A stretch of 64,000 nt of DNA from Xanthoparmelia taractica (Eukaryota > Ascomycota > Lecanoromycetes > Lecanorales > Parmeliaceae), in NCBI GenBank assembly GCA_033085395.1, contig JANQBS010000127.1:1-64000 (forward strand), in the 5' to 3' direction. The position numbers and the translations under genes are program-made. Positions within the stretch are counted from its first letter, which is position 1, and each line of letters begins with the position of its first letter. Positions 23,401 through 35,232 of the stretch are shown piece after piece. The notes below the pieces were generated by a model that saw only the letters and a list, made by a program, of their open reading frames with translations, searched no databases and was not told the DNA's origin.

Positions 23401-23540
23401 CGGAGCTTGAAGGCGATAGATTTGGGCAACTGTGTAAGAAGCAACGCGGTGCCCGTGGGACAGTCACGATCGGACTCAATACCTCCTTAGGAACGATCTA
23501 GTATTCGTGAACCGTTGAAGCATTCGCCTATCCATTCGCT

Positions 23541-23800
23541 GCGGCGCGTAAATTCTTTCCAGGCCAAATGCCAGGACTGAAAATTCCAATCATGTAGATC
23601 CCAAGCAGTGCCGGAACGCTCCATTTGCTCTACGAAGCCACGTCTAATGAGGTTGCCGAGGAGGGTATCAGTGGCAAGTACCTGGCTCCGTATGAATATG
23701 TGAACTCAGCAGCTGATGCAAAACCGGCTGCTAACCCTGCCTTGGCAAAAGAAATGTGGGAGAAGTCATTAAAATTGTGCTTAAAATATGTGCCGGAGAT
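23541..23800 (+). pseudogene. 3' fragment of a short-chain dehydrogenase/reductase
   Basis: The translation contains SSAGTLHLLYEATSNE followed by GKYLAPYEYV and a C-terminal LAKEMWEKS. This is the usual C-terminal part of fungal SDRs of the WW-domain-oxidoreductase type (sugar/steroid-like substrates, NADP-binding). A TAG (position 23,594) interrupts the frame just upstream, and the Rossmann fold (TGxxxGxG) and YxxxK active site are missing. The remnant lies right after a RIP island, so the rest of the gene was probably lost with the repeat insertion. Confidence 0.55.
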
Positions 23801-24378
23801 GAAGATTTATATAGTCATTTACCTCCTTAGACTAGCGTTGATCTGATGAAGATGAGGACGCAGGTGAGTTGAGCTGATGACCGGATGAGTGAGGGCCAGA
23901 GTCTCTCAAGCTAGGAAACATCAATAAACCAGCGTATCTAGTACCATATTCTAAGAAGATCCAACTCACCAGGTTATATTCTTGAGCAAAGGTCTACCAA
24001 GACGTTAATATAGACGGAAAACAGCCGAAATACAAGAGGCTCAACGGGAGCTTGAAGTTTGTAAATACGACTACGGAAACGTGTATTACCAATGCCCACA
24101 AATTCCATAGGGTCCTCCGCACCACAAGCACTGGCAACATCTAATGGGCTAAGGAAGTGAGCGGCGCATACGGTGTGACTTGTTGATGTAGACGCGCGGC
24201 ACTCTGCCTGTTTGGTAGGAAAAACTGTGAACCCCTGTTTATCCGACGCTTCAATCTGTTGGACAGGACAGCGTGTCAAGCTAAGGATGTTCCCTCAATT
24301 TGTGGTGTAAGATTGCTTGCTGTCTACTTCCTCGGATAAGAAAGATTATTATACAACTTTCATACGTAGCTATGGATA
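23801..24378. other. Intergenic, 3' flank of the CorA-like gene
   Basis: No gene recognised; short shadow ORFs only. Confidence 0.35.
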
Positions 24379-26206
24379 CTATATCTCGTTTTTCATTTGC
24401 TTTACTATATCCCAATATTCCTCCGGTTCCCTGTCATCAGGCATGAGCCCAAATAAAATGCCTACTCGAATGACAATACTATGTTTTGCTTTGCTGCGTA
24501 ACCATGGGTACTCCTTCTCCTCTCGTTTCCGTTTCCAGTCCGCAACGCTGTCGTATTGTTCTATGCAAAACCAAGTGAACCCAGTCACAAGCAAAGATAC
24601 TAATGCAGTCACAAGAAAAGACCAGATATTTCGACCGCTCTGATTCAATTGTTGAAGATTCATTCCAAATATGGAAGTGGTAAGGTTGAGAGGTACGTAA
24701 ACAAAAGCCAAGATCGTGACTGAAATTCGTTAGCATGTGGGCTGATAGCAAAGCTATCGGTTTCCTACCTATTTTGGCTTTGGGTTGATTAGCAAGATAT
24801 CCCAAGAGGATGATGAGTCACGCTTCTTACTTCTCTTTGCTTCGTCAAATTGCTGATTTGAGAGCTGGATGGACTTTCTCGACTCTAAGATGGATAGATT
24901 TCCAATCTGCAGTTGCATGTAGTCTCGTACCTCCGCATCTACCGTCTGTGCCTCGGCGAGCGCCTCTCGAATACTTTCGTCTTGGCTCAGCCATGTCTGG
25001 CTTTTGAGCCACTCTTCCGCGTTTTGCGAACGTACGAACTCGACAAAGCAATCCTTGCCCTCTTCAAGAGCTTCGAGTCTCCTTCTCAACCAGAAGCGCT
25101 GTTTATCCAAATCCTGGTAGCAATCCTGTTTCTCCAGATCGGAATATTTATTTGGGAACTCAACTTCATATTGCACCTGGAGCGTTACAGAACGTACAAA
25201 TACGCATTGAGCGCGCAGACGCAGGATTTCTAAATGTAGTAGAGGCAGCATTGCGATCCACAGCGGAGTGATATCCTTTGAATCGAAGCTACAACCCTTT
25301 TGAACATACTTGCTAAAGAGCTGGAGGTAGTAGTTTGGCGGCCCAGATGTCGTACGATCCATATGAGTTCGTGGATGTTCGGTAGCCCAGCGATAGAGCG
25401 ATGCGCTTCCGCTAATCTCCATTTTCAAGACTTCTTCCCTCAAGAAATCTTTGACGAAGGAGTGATAACGAGCTTCCTTCCAATGTGGGTTCCTCCAGGA
25501 GGCATAATGCAGATGATGGCTTCCCGCAATAATTAAAACAGATGGAGCCCTTCGCCCTGGCCGATAGTTTCTTGCCACGGTAGCAACATTGTCTCCGATT
25601 CTGATATGTCCAGACCCACTGGGTTTCATAAGACCCGGTCTGAAGGTTGGCAACGATTCATAACTGGGCTTCGTGATTGATAGCAGTGCCTCAAAGAAAG
25701 AAGGATGTATATTCAAGCCTAGGCCAAGGGCATCAATGGCTTCAGGGCACAGTTGGGCATTCCACGGCATCGACCATATGACAATTCTCGCTGGAACGTT
25801 CTCCGGCGGCGACCGCAAGTTTTGAAGTAGTGAAGTGATCGACTTACGGTCAGTCTGGACCATCACGCCCTCAAAACTAGGTCCCTTCGTATATCCCGCA
25901 TTAAAAAGCTGCCTCTCCAAGCTAATGGACGTGCTCCCGTCGCTGAGTATATCAACGACGAATATTGTGCTGAATCCTCGTGGCTGTAACACCAGTCGTC
26001 CCTGCCGCCGTATCTCTGCAATTCCCCCAGCAAATTTCCGTATTGCGACCCTTTCTCCTCCAAGGCTTTCAAGAAGATATGTAAGTGGAGAAACCAGTCT
26101 CAGCCTTGACCTCTTCCCAGCACTTTAAGCTCTGGTCTTCATCGCTTGTGGTATTAAATGGAAGAGCAGATGGTTGCATCTCATATGCCTCGGAAATTTG
26201 ACTCAT
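24379..26206 (-). CDS. CorA-like Mg2+/divalent cation transporter family protein, about 552 aa
   Basis: Proposed exons: 26206-26124, 26065-24831 and 24719-24379 (553 codons with the stop). The last intron (GTAAGA at 24,830, GCTAACGAATTTCAG at 24,720) is well supported. It joins DEAKR to ITILAFVYVPLNLTTSIFG, the first CorA transmembrane helix. That helix ends in the family's GMN motif and is followed by a second helix (WSFLVTALVSLLVTGFTWF). The long N-terminal part is cytosolic, with coiled segments just before the membrane as in CorA stalk helices. The first intron is weak: donor GTGCTG, branch-like ACTTAC. All three frames look partly coding around 25,990-26,130, so the 5' end is uncertain. 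Fungal CorA-like proteins of this size are common and mostly uncharacterised. Confidence 0.65.
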
Positions 26207-26756
26207 TGTTGGCTTGTACAGGATGGCGCAATCTGATGGAAGAGAGTGAATGATGGTCTTGCTCTACAGGTGAGGTTGTGCGGGGCGTCAGCTGCAAGAC
26301 ACGCTAGTGCGGGAGTAGCTAGCTTCGATTGAGGTGCATGAGATAACGGCGCAAGTTTGTCCACCCACCCACCCACTTCGACTAAGATGGCGCCGCAAGG
26401 GATAGTACCGCCGGAGAAGATATTCATGTAGGTCGAAGTACACGGCCATGCTCATCTCAACAACTCTCCATCCAGCTTAAGCGCAATGTAAATACGTGGC
26501 GGACCTACGCAGCATAGAGTTATCAGAACGTTCCTATCAGCCGAGGGATCCCCCACCTCTCATACAGACACGGCCGCATCTTAGACACTCTTCAAGATTC
26601 ATGCTTTTTCCTTTTATCACTGTTTCCACGTAACTCCTACGAGTAATTCCAAAGTCTCCTATGGGTATCATCTGTAGAGCAGCCGCCAGGTCTATGCTCG
26701 ACTGCTTCTCTGACCGCTGATTTGCGCCTAACGCCACGCTATCATTACGAAATCCT
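26207..26756. other. Intergenic between two minus-strand transporter genes
   Basis: No coding signal. It contains the promoter side of the CorA-like gene and the 3' flank of the Ost-alpha-like gene. Confidence 0.35.
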
Positions 26757-28033
26757 TCATGTCATTTCAACCGTATCGCTTTCCAAATCCGACCCCTTAC
26801 CGCCAAAATCTTTACTGATAGCCCGCGATCCACCACCGCAGCAAAACGCTATCTTACACATATACCCGATCCCATGAAAAATATCTCTAACATCCAACAC
26901 ATCAACAAGAGCGCCCCCCAAGCCGCGCCTCTTCGGCACCGAACCCGACAACTCCAAGTACTGTTTCGCGGAGAAGGTCCACAGGAAGATAACCGAGACA
27001 GCGAACATCTCCACACAAGTCATGAACGCGGGCGTCCCGACCGCATAGTCGAAGATGGAAACGTACTGCGTACGATGGAACCAGTTGTTTTGGGCGAAGA
27101 GCTGGAAGACGGGCGCCTGGGTGAGGGTGATGCCGACGATGCCCTTGAAGGACCAGAGCTTGTGGACGACTGAATGTTGTTTTAGTTCGGGTGCCATGCG
27201 CCGGGCGAACCAGACGATGCCGAGGACGCAAATGGATGTGGCGACGGATTCGATGACGCTGAGAGCGGTCGCTTCTTTTGAGAGTCTGAACTTGAGCGGA
27301 CACATGGCCAATCCGAGGATCCACACCGCGAGGTTCAAGACCAACTTAAGGGGAAGGATCTGAAAGACCATGACCCAAATCATCTTGACGCGGAGTCAGC
27401 CGCGGCCTGCGAAGAGGACTCTAGCAATCTGGTACTTACTCTGAACCAGCGCAAACTTCCCCTGTCGTGCTTAGGCTTATTTTTCACAACACCAAAGCGT
27501 TGGAGGTTTACGAAAAAGTCATCCCAGCGGGTTTCACGTGGTGCAACATAGAGTACGAGGAGGTAGAACATTGCGACGAGAGCGAAGCATTCGTAGAGCT
27601 GGGGGAATGGTTCCAAGAGCCATGAGACATTATAAAACCAGACGGAAAACAAACTGAAGATGGCGGATATTGGAGTAAAGATGATTATTCGAACTAGCCT
27701 GTGGAGCAGACAAAGTCAGTCAAGATATGTTGGAGGTCATGGGGATAACTACTGTTTCTGTTCCTTTGGTTTTACCCAGTGGGATAGATGTACGCTCGCT
27801 AGTGAGACGGAGAATATGAGACATAGAGTGGTGGCGACAGCAGAGATGATGAGAATGATTTTATGGTAGGTGTATCCGCCCGCATATGGTTCAGTCTTAT
27901 CTGGTCTCCCTATCAGCAATAATCGCAATTCGTGTTTCGGTTGATACGTACTGAGAAAGGGTGGTAGTATGCAAGTGTCCTCAGCGAAGTCTATCGTCGC
28001 TTTAACATTTATACCAGTGAAATTCAACGACAT
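26757..28033 (-). CDS. Organic solute transporter Ost-alpha-like (DUF300) membrane protein, 388 aa
   Basis: Exons 28033-27753, 27698-27440 and 27383-26757 sum to 389 codons with the stop. An extra 42 bp GTACGT..GATAG segment near 27,905-27,950 is in frame and may be a further small intron, which would give 374 aa. About seven membrane helices are visible, including IILIISAVATTLCLIFSVSL, AIFSLFSVWFYNVSWLL, CFALVAMFYLLVLYV and LVLNLAVWILGLAMCPL. The family signature includes the FALVAMFYLLVLYVAP..E..WDDFF block. Members belong to the Ost-alpha/TMEM184/DUF300 family, which includes solute carriers and vacuolar membrane proteins. The specific substrate is unknown. The gene is on the same strand as the CorA-like gene, 550 bp away, without sign of co-regulation. 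Confidence 0.75.
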
Positions 28034-29298
28034 GATCAGTATCCATGTAGCGACATAAATACGAGTAGTAGTATTTCACTACGAAACACGCAAAATGAAT
28101 GTCGTTAAGATAGCGAGGATGGCAATTATGAGATAGAGCGGGGCATATACTCCTTCTAAAAAATCCGGGATCCCACGGTCCCCATTGTGAGTAAGACCTA
28201 TTCATAGCAAAATGAAACTTTACCTATGGTCCTCTCCGCAAGACGCAGCAGAGAGACGGATACAGCGAGAAGTAAGCCTACCGTGCATACCTAGCCTTTG
28301 GGGCTGAGTCCAGATATGCCCAATGTGTATTAGCGAGACGAATCAGTGACTCCGTGGTAGTCATTGTGAAACGTTTTCTAAGGATGTAAATCCTCTAAGG
28401 CTGAGAAGTGTGTACGGCTCGGATAGTTGTCGACTCCGTTGAGATATGCGGATTATTAATCGAGACATACTCGTACTCCTTCAAATCAGTTGGCCAGCAT
28501 AATCGGAGATTCGGATCAACCATGACCATGCTTAGTAAGAGGTTTGCAGACTTGGTTAGTGTGAGAGGATTCTGACTGTTTTGCAGCTGCGCATGCATGA
28601 AAACGCCATCTCACATCTCACAGTCCAGCCAGATAGGGTAAAGGCGTATACAAAGACTCATACTCAATGCGTCCTCAATCCCTCAGCCAACGCTGCGCCT
28701 CCCGGCGGATGAATCATACAACCGTGTCTTATCTCCGACGTTGCCCCGTATCCTTCCACCGCGGCTTACGGATGAAGAATTCGCCATATAGTATTGGAGG
28801 GCGCGTTTGCCTCTGCACCCCTGTCCTGCGTAAGTTATATATGAATCCACGCATGCTCAAGGTCGACGTCGAAGAGTCCTATATTTTAGGGCTATCTTCC
28901 GGAGGTAGGGTTAGGGCTGATACTAGCGCAGTTCAGGCCCCCTTGTGCAAGGCCTCCAACACACCCTATTAAAATCATCTTTATTCAGTCCAAACGAAGA
29001 CTATGGATGCGATTGTAAGTAGACTCTAATTATAGCTTCCACTGCCAAAGAAGATATATATTGCACAGAAAGGGATGGTAGGTATTGGTAGGGCTGATCC
29101 GGAGAAGATCACAGTCAACCAGCTTCGCTGATTCTTCTTTTGCCTTCTCATCATAAGCTTCATACCTTGGTCGGCCATTCATTTGGGCTATCCGCCATTG
29201 CGTTATCATTATTGCTTGCCATCTCACAAAGTCCACAGAGCGTTTGAGATGTATGAGTCTATCATGTAAACGGTAGCTTTGCAGTCGAGCTGTCGCAA
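28034..29298. other. Intergenic, left flank of the full YR element
   Basis: Normal composition with several short ORFs on both strands (for example minus 29,236-29,030 and minus 28,598-28,395). None has recognisable motifs or a convincing exon structure. Confidence 0.3.
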
Positions 29299-29466
29299 TC
29301 GAATAGTGGGACTATGGGTTAGTGTGTCTCATGATCCAGCCCCTGTTCCAGATGCATGCGCATATGCGGGGAACACGTGTCTTCGAGAGCACTATATATA
29401 TGGGTCTCACATTATTAGTTGGCTCTTTATTCGAATTCTTCTCATTTAGAGCAATTATATTCTTTT
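29299..29466 (+). repeat. Split direct repeat A1
   Basis: Starts TCGAATAGTGGGACTATGGG. Matches A2 at 33,521-33,688 over 168 bp, with mainly C/T and G/A differences. The same repeat starts the copy at 914 (minus). Confidence 0.9.
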
Positions 29467-29591
29467 GTGATTTTTATTTAACTATTTCCGAATTATTAAA
29501 TATTTACACACTAGATTAGCATATATTCTTCTTATCTTATTCACATCTATATTCATTTTAATTTTTTTAATTATCTTATTTTTCTTACATT

Positions 29592-30900
29592 ATAACTATC
29601 GCTATTAGACGCTTTAAGATATTTAAAAAAATCTTTAAGAAGGTCTTTAGCAGGCTTAAGGCGCTTATAAAGATTATTACTTTTCCTCGCTTCGCTCGAT
29701 CTCGTAGAAATAAGACTGTGATATCGAAGATATTTTCTTTAGAAATTCTCAGCCTAAGCGTAATTAAGAAGATCGATATTAAGGCTCTTAGCTATCGCGA
29801 TTAAGTCTTAGAATTAAAAGAACGTCTCGTTAAGTATAAACATAATCGTTATAAATAGTATCGAATATATAAGTCACGCTCTCGTCGTTATTATCGTTAT
29901 CGTTATTATTATTCGTTTAAGTCTAATATTAATTTAGAGGAGGATAATAATCTTAAAGTCTCTTTTATATATATCGAAGATACGCGTCTCTTTCTTAATC
30001 TTTATAAACGCTATCGCTTCGTTAAAATTAAGTATTTTAAATAAATCTTCTTTAAGACGTTTAAATTCGAAAATCTTATTAAGCTAAGTCGAGAATACGT
30101 TAATCGCGCTAATACGAACGATGCTCATAAAGCCAATGAAATAATATATCTGCTATAGTATTTCGAGGTGTATAATTAGGTTATATATTATTATATATAT
30201 TTTATAGTAATTATTCGCCTATAGAAGGTACTATTAGATTATCGTTTTCGTCTAATTAAGTTATTAGTCTTATATAAATTCGATTTTATTCGAGAGTATT
30301 ACGATGCGTTTATAAACGTACGTATCTTGAACGGTTAGAACGATTTTATAGTTTGAATTATCGAGGATAGACGTTATAGCGATCTTCTGCTACGTAAAAT
30401 AATCGCTCTTAGCGATATTAAGTAGAATTTAGGTTCTGCTTTTAAATTCTTCTCTTCTAATATTAAAATATATAGAAATTTTAATAAAAGACGATACTCA
30501 CGCGAGTATTGCAAATATAGTTATATTTATCTTAATTATTAGCTGAATCACGTAGTAAATACGTATTATAAGGCTCAAATCGAGGTCTTAAGCATTAATC
30601 TCACCTCGCTTAATAATCAAATTACGAAGTCTAAATAACTCTTAACGCATTCGCAGATATCTATATTACTATTATATATAGTAGAAGAATTCTCGTACGC
30701 GCTATATAATCTATTAAACTTAGATCTAATTAATTAAGATTCGCTACGAGTAAAAGAATAAGATTATTGATTAAAAAATTATTCAGATATTATATTCGTT
30801 AAGATTCTTTCGACTATTCTTCGAAAGAGAGAAAAAATCGAATATCGAGATTAAATTCTACGTTATCGCAATTACAATTATTAATTAGCCCTCGCAGTAC
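29592..30900 (+). pseudogene. Gag-like ORF remnant of the YR element
   Basis: Aligns base for base with the gag ORF of copy 1 (621 down to 1). The start codon is ATA here versus ATG in copy 1. Many Gln/Trp codons have become stops. Confidence 0.75.
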
Positions 30901-31149
30901 CTAATATACTAATAACGAATCTTTAAAAATAGCTTTAGTATAATCGCCTAGCCGAGATTAACTCTTAGACGAAGTAATAATTTATCTACTCGCCGCTAAG
31001 GCTAATCTCGAAGCACGATAATAATTAAAGACGTATTTATAATCTCTTATTTCTATACGAGATCTTAGTTAATAACGATATATCTTAGAACTAAGGAACT
31101 CTAAAATACGCTATATACGATAACGCAGTGACCGCACTATTATAATAAG

Positions 31150-32260
31150 ACCCTAGAGCTTAATTCGTCAAAAGAGACTTGAAAGACGCCTTTAGACATA
31201 TATCGATCGCAATTTTAGATTAATAATTGCTAGGATTCCACTATAACGATCGCTATTAAATAGAACGATACTTATTCTTCGACCTACGTACGTTATTATT
31301 TATATTTAATTTATTCGCAAAGGCCCTTCACTAAATCTTAGTAATAGTTCTCCTTTAAATCATAATACTTCACTATCTAAACGATTTCTTCGCTATTCTA
31401 GTATCAATCGACGATGCGATCGCATACGACTAATAATTCGATCTCGTATATAAAGAATTAGACTTCAAAATTAATCACATTAAGAATGCCATGAGTATTA
31501 TAGTCGATTTTCTGGGGATTAAGTTCGACAGTATTCTAATATAGGCTAGACTTCCCTTCGATAAGCTCGCTCGGGCGAGAAACACGATTAAGAATCTTCT
31601 AAATCGGGCGATAATCTCATATCGCGAGCTCGAGTTAGCGATCGATTTCTTATTATTTATCGCTAAGATCGTGATCCTAGAAAGGGCGTTCTTAAGGCGA
31701 CTTTTTGATATTATTCGAAGGTCAACAGTACTTATTAAAATCATATCACATATAAAGGCCGATCTACTATAATGAAAGATCTTTCTAAAAGACTAAAATG
31801 GTCTTAAATTAATTCGTCACGTTACTAATCGATTAATATAACACATTTAAACCGACGTATTAGAGACCTATGATATGAAAGGCTATATCCTAGAGCATCC
31901 AGACCTCTTGCAGTTAATTCAGAAGGCTTTTAATATTTCGATAACCACACGTTATCGTTAGAAAGATATTCAGTTTAAAGAAATAAAGGCCGTATATCAC
32001 GTTATCCGACTATAATTATAAAGACTTTAAGAATTACGATTAATGCTATATTGCGATAACGACGCTTATATTTATAATCTCAAAAAGTTCTCTATTCGCG
32101 AATTAGCCATAGTCTCACTACGAGATATAATAATACTACTAACTAAATACGATATCTATTTAGTCTTAACTTAAATCTCAATTAAGATTAATAAGCTAGC
32201 AGATAACTTATCACGCTTTTAATACCGAAAGATTGCTAACGCATATCTACAGCTAAGATA
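31150..32260 (+). pseudogene. Reverse transcriptase/RNase H remnant of the YR element
   Basis: Readable pieces include RDLKDAFRHISIA near 31,170, a degraded HYLDDFFAIL (HYLNDFFAIL as read) near 31,370, DFKINHIKN near 31,465, and VDFLGIKFDS near 31,505. A RNase H-side motif, INKLADNLSRF, is near 32,190. This RT type, with an Ile-Asn-His-Lys-Lys block and a C-terminal LADxLSR, is that of DIRS/Ngaro-like elements. Stops are frequent. Confidence 0.75.
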
Positions 32261-32449
32261 TATCTTAATCGCTTCGCAGAGCTAAGGCGGGATCCATTAG
32301 ATTCCTAATATAATTAGATCGCACTATTACGAGAGATAGCTCGTCTTCTCTGATAAAGATTAGTCGCAAAGACGCGAAAAACGTATATCACATTTATTAA
32401 GTTATATAGCGCTTATTACGCTATTAATAAGAGCACTTCTTTCTTCTTA

Positions 32450-33350
32450 GCGATCGTTAACTCACTCGCTAGCTAAATCGTATATCTTAATATAAGACGA
32501 GTTAAGATTAAGATTATTAAGATCTATCTAATAGACGTTAGATTAATCTACGTCGATATAAGATATAAAGATCTTGCGATATTTTATAACTCTTAATTGC
32601 AAAGAATTATCGTCGATATTCGACGTCTACGAGGCGAGGCTGAGACGAAAGAACATCGTTTAATTATTAAGAACTTATTACTATAGATATTTACTTATAT
32701 TAGTTAAGAAGACGAGGCCGAAGCAACGCTCTATATAGTCTTTTATCTCGTATTCGCCGTATTTCTTCGTGTGAGCGAGTTTATATATATTACACGTAAT
32801 TATAAAGACCGAGACTTCGAGTAATGATTTCTCACTCGTCGCTCGGTGAGGCTATACGAGAAACACCTCGAACTTATACTTTTAGTATTTAAAACGGATC
32901 TCTTTCGTTAAGAGATAACACTTATTATTACGATATCAAATAATAACGCTTATATAGTGAAGATCTTATAATATCTCTTTAGATGAAAGGTCTTATTAAA
33001 TAGTCTTCTCTTTTAATTAGATAAGAACTCTTTCACTAAAGAGCTAATTATTAATTAACTCCGTTAAATATTAATCTCGCTTAATATAAGGGGTTATTAT
33101 TTAAAGTACTTCTTTCGCAGAGAGGCTATTATTTTAGCACACGAGACGAGTCTTAGCGACGATAAAATTATGCTATTGAGACGCTAAAAGTCCGATTTTT
33201 ATCGCCTCTATATTACTATTTATCTTAAGCGAATACTTATTATATTACGAAGATATTAGCATCTTTCGTCTTATTAGCGCTAGTATTAGCGATGCTCGCA
33301 TCACTAGATCGTTATGCGAAGTCTTTTACGAGGTTTCTATATAACGTCTT
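32450..33350 (+). pseudogene. Tyrosine recombinase remnant of the YR element
   Basis: The recombinase C-terminal domain can be followed. LRVSEFIYITRNYKDRD near 32,770 holds the first catalytic Arg (box 1, LRxSE). A SFRRGAA-like stretch reads as FFRREAI near 33,110 (box 2 HxxR, the His now Tyr). A YR-type tail with LYITIYPKRI near 33,210 would carry the nucleophile Tyr. No DDE integrase was found elsewhere in the element. Confidence 0.7.
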
Positions 33351-33360
33351 TTGATTATTT

Positions 33361-33520
33361 AGAGTTTTCTAGCGCTGAGGCACGTTTAGGAACTTATTTA
33401 GGCCTGCTAACGATCTAGCTAGATCTACTAACTGCTAATCTTAGCGTTGAAACGGCTTAATTAACTATTTATAGTATTACTTAATCTCGATATATATATC
33501 TTTATGAATAAGAACATTAA
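33361..33520 (+). repeat. Split direct repeat B1
   Basis: Starts AGAGTTTTCTAGCGCTGAGG and runs straight into A2. It equals B2 with RIP-type changes. Confidence 0.9.
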
Positions 33521-33688
33521 TCGAATAGTGAGACTATAAGTTAGTGTGTCTTATGATTTAGTCTCTGTTTTAGATATATACGTATATACGGGAAACACGT
33601 GTCTTCGAGAGCATTATATGTATGGGTCTCACATTATTAGTTAACTCTTTATTCGAATTCTTCTTATTTAGAGCAATTATATTCTTTT
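33521..33688 (+). repeat. Split direct repeat A2
   Basis: Second copy of A1; directly follows B1 with no gap. Confidence 0.9.
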
Positions 33689-33757
33689 ATTCTATCTATT
33701 CACGCCTATATATAGCTATCTAATTAGACACTTCAGGTCTATGTCGTATAGGTGTAA

Positions 33758-33917
33758 AGAGTTTTCTAGCGCTGAGGCACGTCTAGGGGCCCATCTAGGT
33801 CTGCTAACGATCTAGCTGGGCCTACTGACTGCTGACCTTAGCGTTGGGACGACCCAATCAACTATCTACAGTACTGCTTGATCCCGATGTGTATGCCTTC
33901 ATGAATGAGAACACTAA
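33758..33917 (+). repeat. Split direct repeat B2
   Basis: Second copy of B1, almost free of RIP changes. It ends at AACACTAA and marks the right end of the element. Confidence 0.88.
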
Positions 33918-35129
33918 GCCCCAGCCAAACAACAAGCGGGAGACCTGACCTAGGTCTCGAGGCTGTACGTCCATCATGGTTGATCCTATAACAACAACAT
34001 TCGTTATATTAACCATGACAGATTCTTCTAAGAAGGTTTTGGATGTTGGCACCGAGGATATCGCTCACGCCAAAGATGCCGCCAAATGATTCCAGGCTCT
34101 TATTGACAACGTCCATGCTTTGAATGGCACGATAAAAAGCGATGGTAGTCTTGGAAAACCAGCGCAAAGGGCAAGACAAAACGCTTACCATTTAGATGAT
34201 TGGGAGCTTCCCTTCACCCGCAAAAAAAAAAAAAAAAGCCAAAGATCTAGTCCGGCTGATCTCGTGGCAGGCCATGAAGGTTGGGATAAGCACTCTATGA
34301 GCTTAATCTTCTTGCTCATTGTTCATATGATTGGCGAGCTGCAAAGACGGTGTTGTAAATTCAAGGTTGAAAAGGAAAATAAACTGACAAACGTCCACGA
34401 AGCGTCGTAAGTACGCAAGACCAATCCCCGTGACATACCACTAAGCTTGCAGTCAGATGGTCGGAATCCTTTTCGAAATCATGGACGAAGGTTTGCCAAG
34501 AATCAACCCGTTGCGCCGCGCGATTCAGACCAATGGACGAAGGTGGGCCAGAAGTATTGCTGTCCAGATCAACAGCAGGCTTGGTGCTTTCACTAGCCAG
34601 GGTTATCAACTTGTGAATACCCTCGAAGTTGACAACAGCCACCAGTACAACATTGATTTCCATCATCATTCTCTAAGAGATGTTCTCGGACTCCGCGTCC
34701 ACTACACCAGTAACGTCGCTGTGGCTTTTTGCCGGCCTCACTAACGCTACTCACAACCCCTGTGCAACGAAGACAACTCCAGAACCATGCCAAAGCTTCA
34801 GCTAGATCAAAATCGACTCGTATCCGGAAATACAACAAGCCTACCTATCTAATACCAGCCCAAGCGGAAGACTACCCAGGTCTAGCGTCAGCCAGTCCCG
34901 CCAAGACCTACCAAAGAAGGTCTAGCGCCAATCATGTGACCATCGAAAACCGACGCATGTAAGCATGCATGGTGGGCAAGCCCGTCATACCAACACAGCG
35001 CAGCGGCCGTCTTTCAAAGAAACGTGCGCAAAGGGTCGCTATTCTGCGGGGAAGTCTGGCGCTGACGGGGTCACCGCTCAGCTTCCGTGAGTAAGCCCCA
35101 CGGTTTATACGAGCTAAGGGAATCTTACG
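33918..35129. other. Right flank of the YR element with decayed coding fragments
   Basis: Two minus-strand stretches look coding: about 34,669-34,440 (KLITLASESTKPAVDLDSNT ... DSWQTFVHDFEKDSDHLTA) and 34,191-34,009 (SLESFGGIFGVSDILGANIQ). The plus strand at 34,016-34,230 is also open, with one TGA. I cannot assemble a gene or name a family; a broken fungal gene next to the insertion is the best guess. A run of 15-16 A lies near 34,222-34,237. Confidence 0.3.
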
Positions 35130-35150
35130 GTGAGTGAGTGAGTGAGTGAG
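35130..35150 (+). repeat. (GTGA)n microsatellite
   Basis: Five tandem GTGA units plus one base, in a promoter-like region upstream of the gene at 35,358. Confidence 0.85.
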
Positions 35151-35224
35151 TAAGCATAGCTATATTCCTAGTCCATGCATCTAGATTCCAAATCGACCAA
35201 GCAAATGTAAGCATACCCCAAAGC

Positions 35225-35232
35225 TATATAAA
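35225..35232 (+). promoter_or_regulatory. TATA-like element
   Basis: AGCTATATAAACAC lies about 125 bp upstream of the ATG at 35,358. Confidence 0.45.

Larger units (their letters stand above)
29299..33917 (+). mobile_element. Full-length YR retrotransposon with split direct repeats (Ngaro/PAT-like), RIP-degraded
   Basis: A 4,619 bp element with terminal architecture A1 (29,299-29,466), interior, B1 (33,361-33,520), A2 (33,521-33,688), a 69 bp spacer and B2 (33,758-33,917). A1/A2 are 168 bp each and B1/B2 160 bp each. This split-direct-repeat layout is typical of Ngaro/PAT-type tyrosine-recombinase retrotransposons and differs from an LTR pair. The interior reads in order as gag, reverse transcriptase, RNase H and a tyrosine recombinase, with no DDE integrase. 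RIP is heavy between about 29,410 and 33,700, while A1's outer part, the spacer and B2 are almost untouched. No target duplication is visible, as expected for YR integration. No intact ORF remains. Confidence 0.85.

Noticed and set aside
28395..28598. 67-codon minus-strand ORF
   Set aside because: Isolated, no motif, no splice partners; likely chance.
28900..28918. Telomere-like GTAGGGTTAGGG
   Set aside because: Only one or two units with no array; similar scraps occur near 61,370. Normal genes continue on both sides.
29030..29236. 68-codon minus-strand ORF next to the YR element
   Set aside because: Another frame there looks equally plausible (MASNNDNAMADSPNEWPTK then a GTATGA). No family or consistent exon structure could be found.
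29299..33688. Classical LTR retrotransposon (A1 and A2 as LTRs)
   Set aside because: A2 is preceded and followed by B copies, no DDE integrase was found, and a tyrosine recombinase is readable. The split-direct-repeat interpretation explains all repeats.
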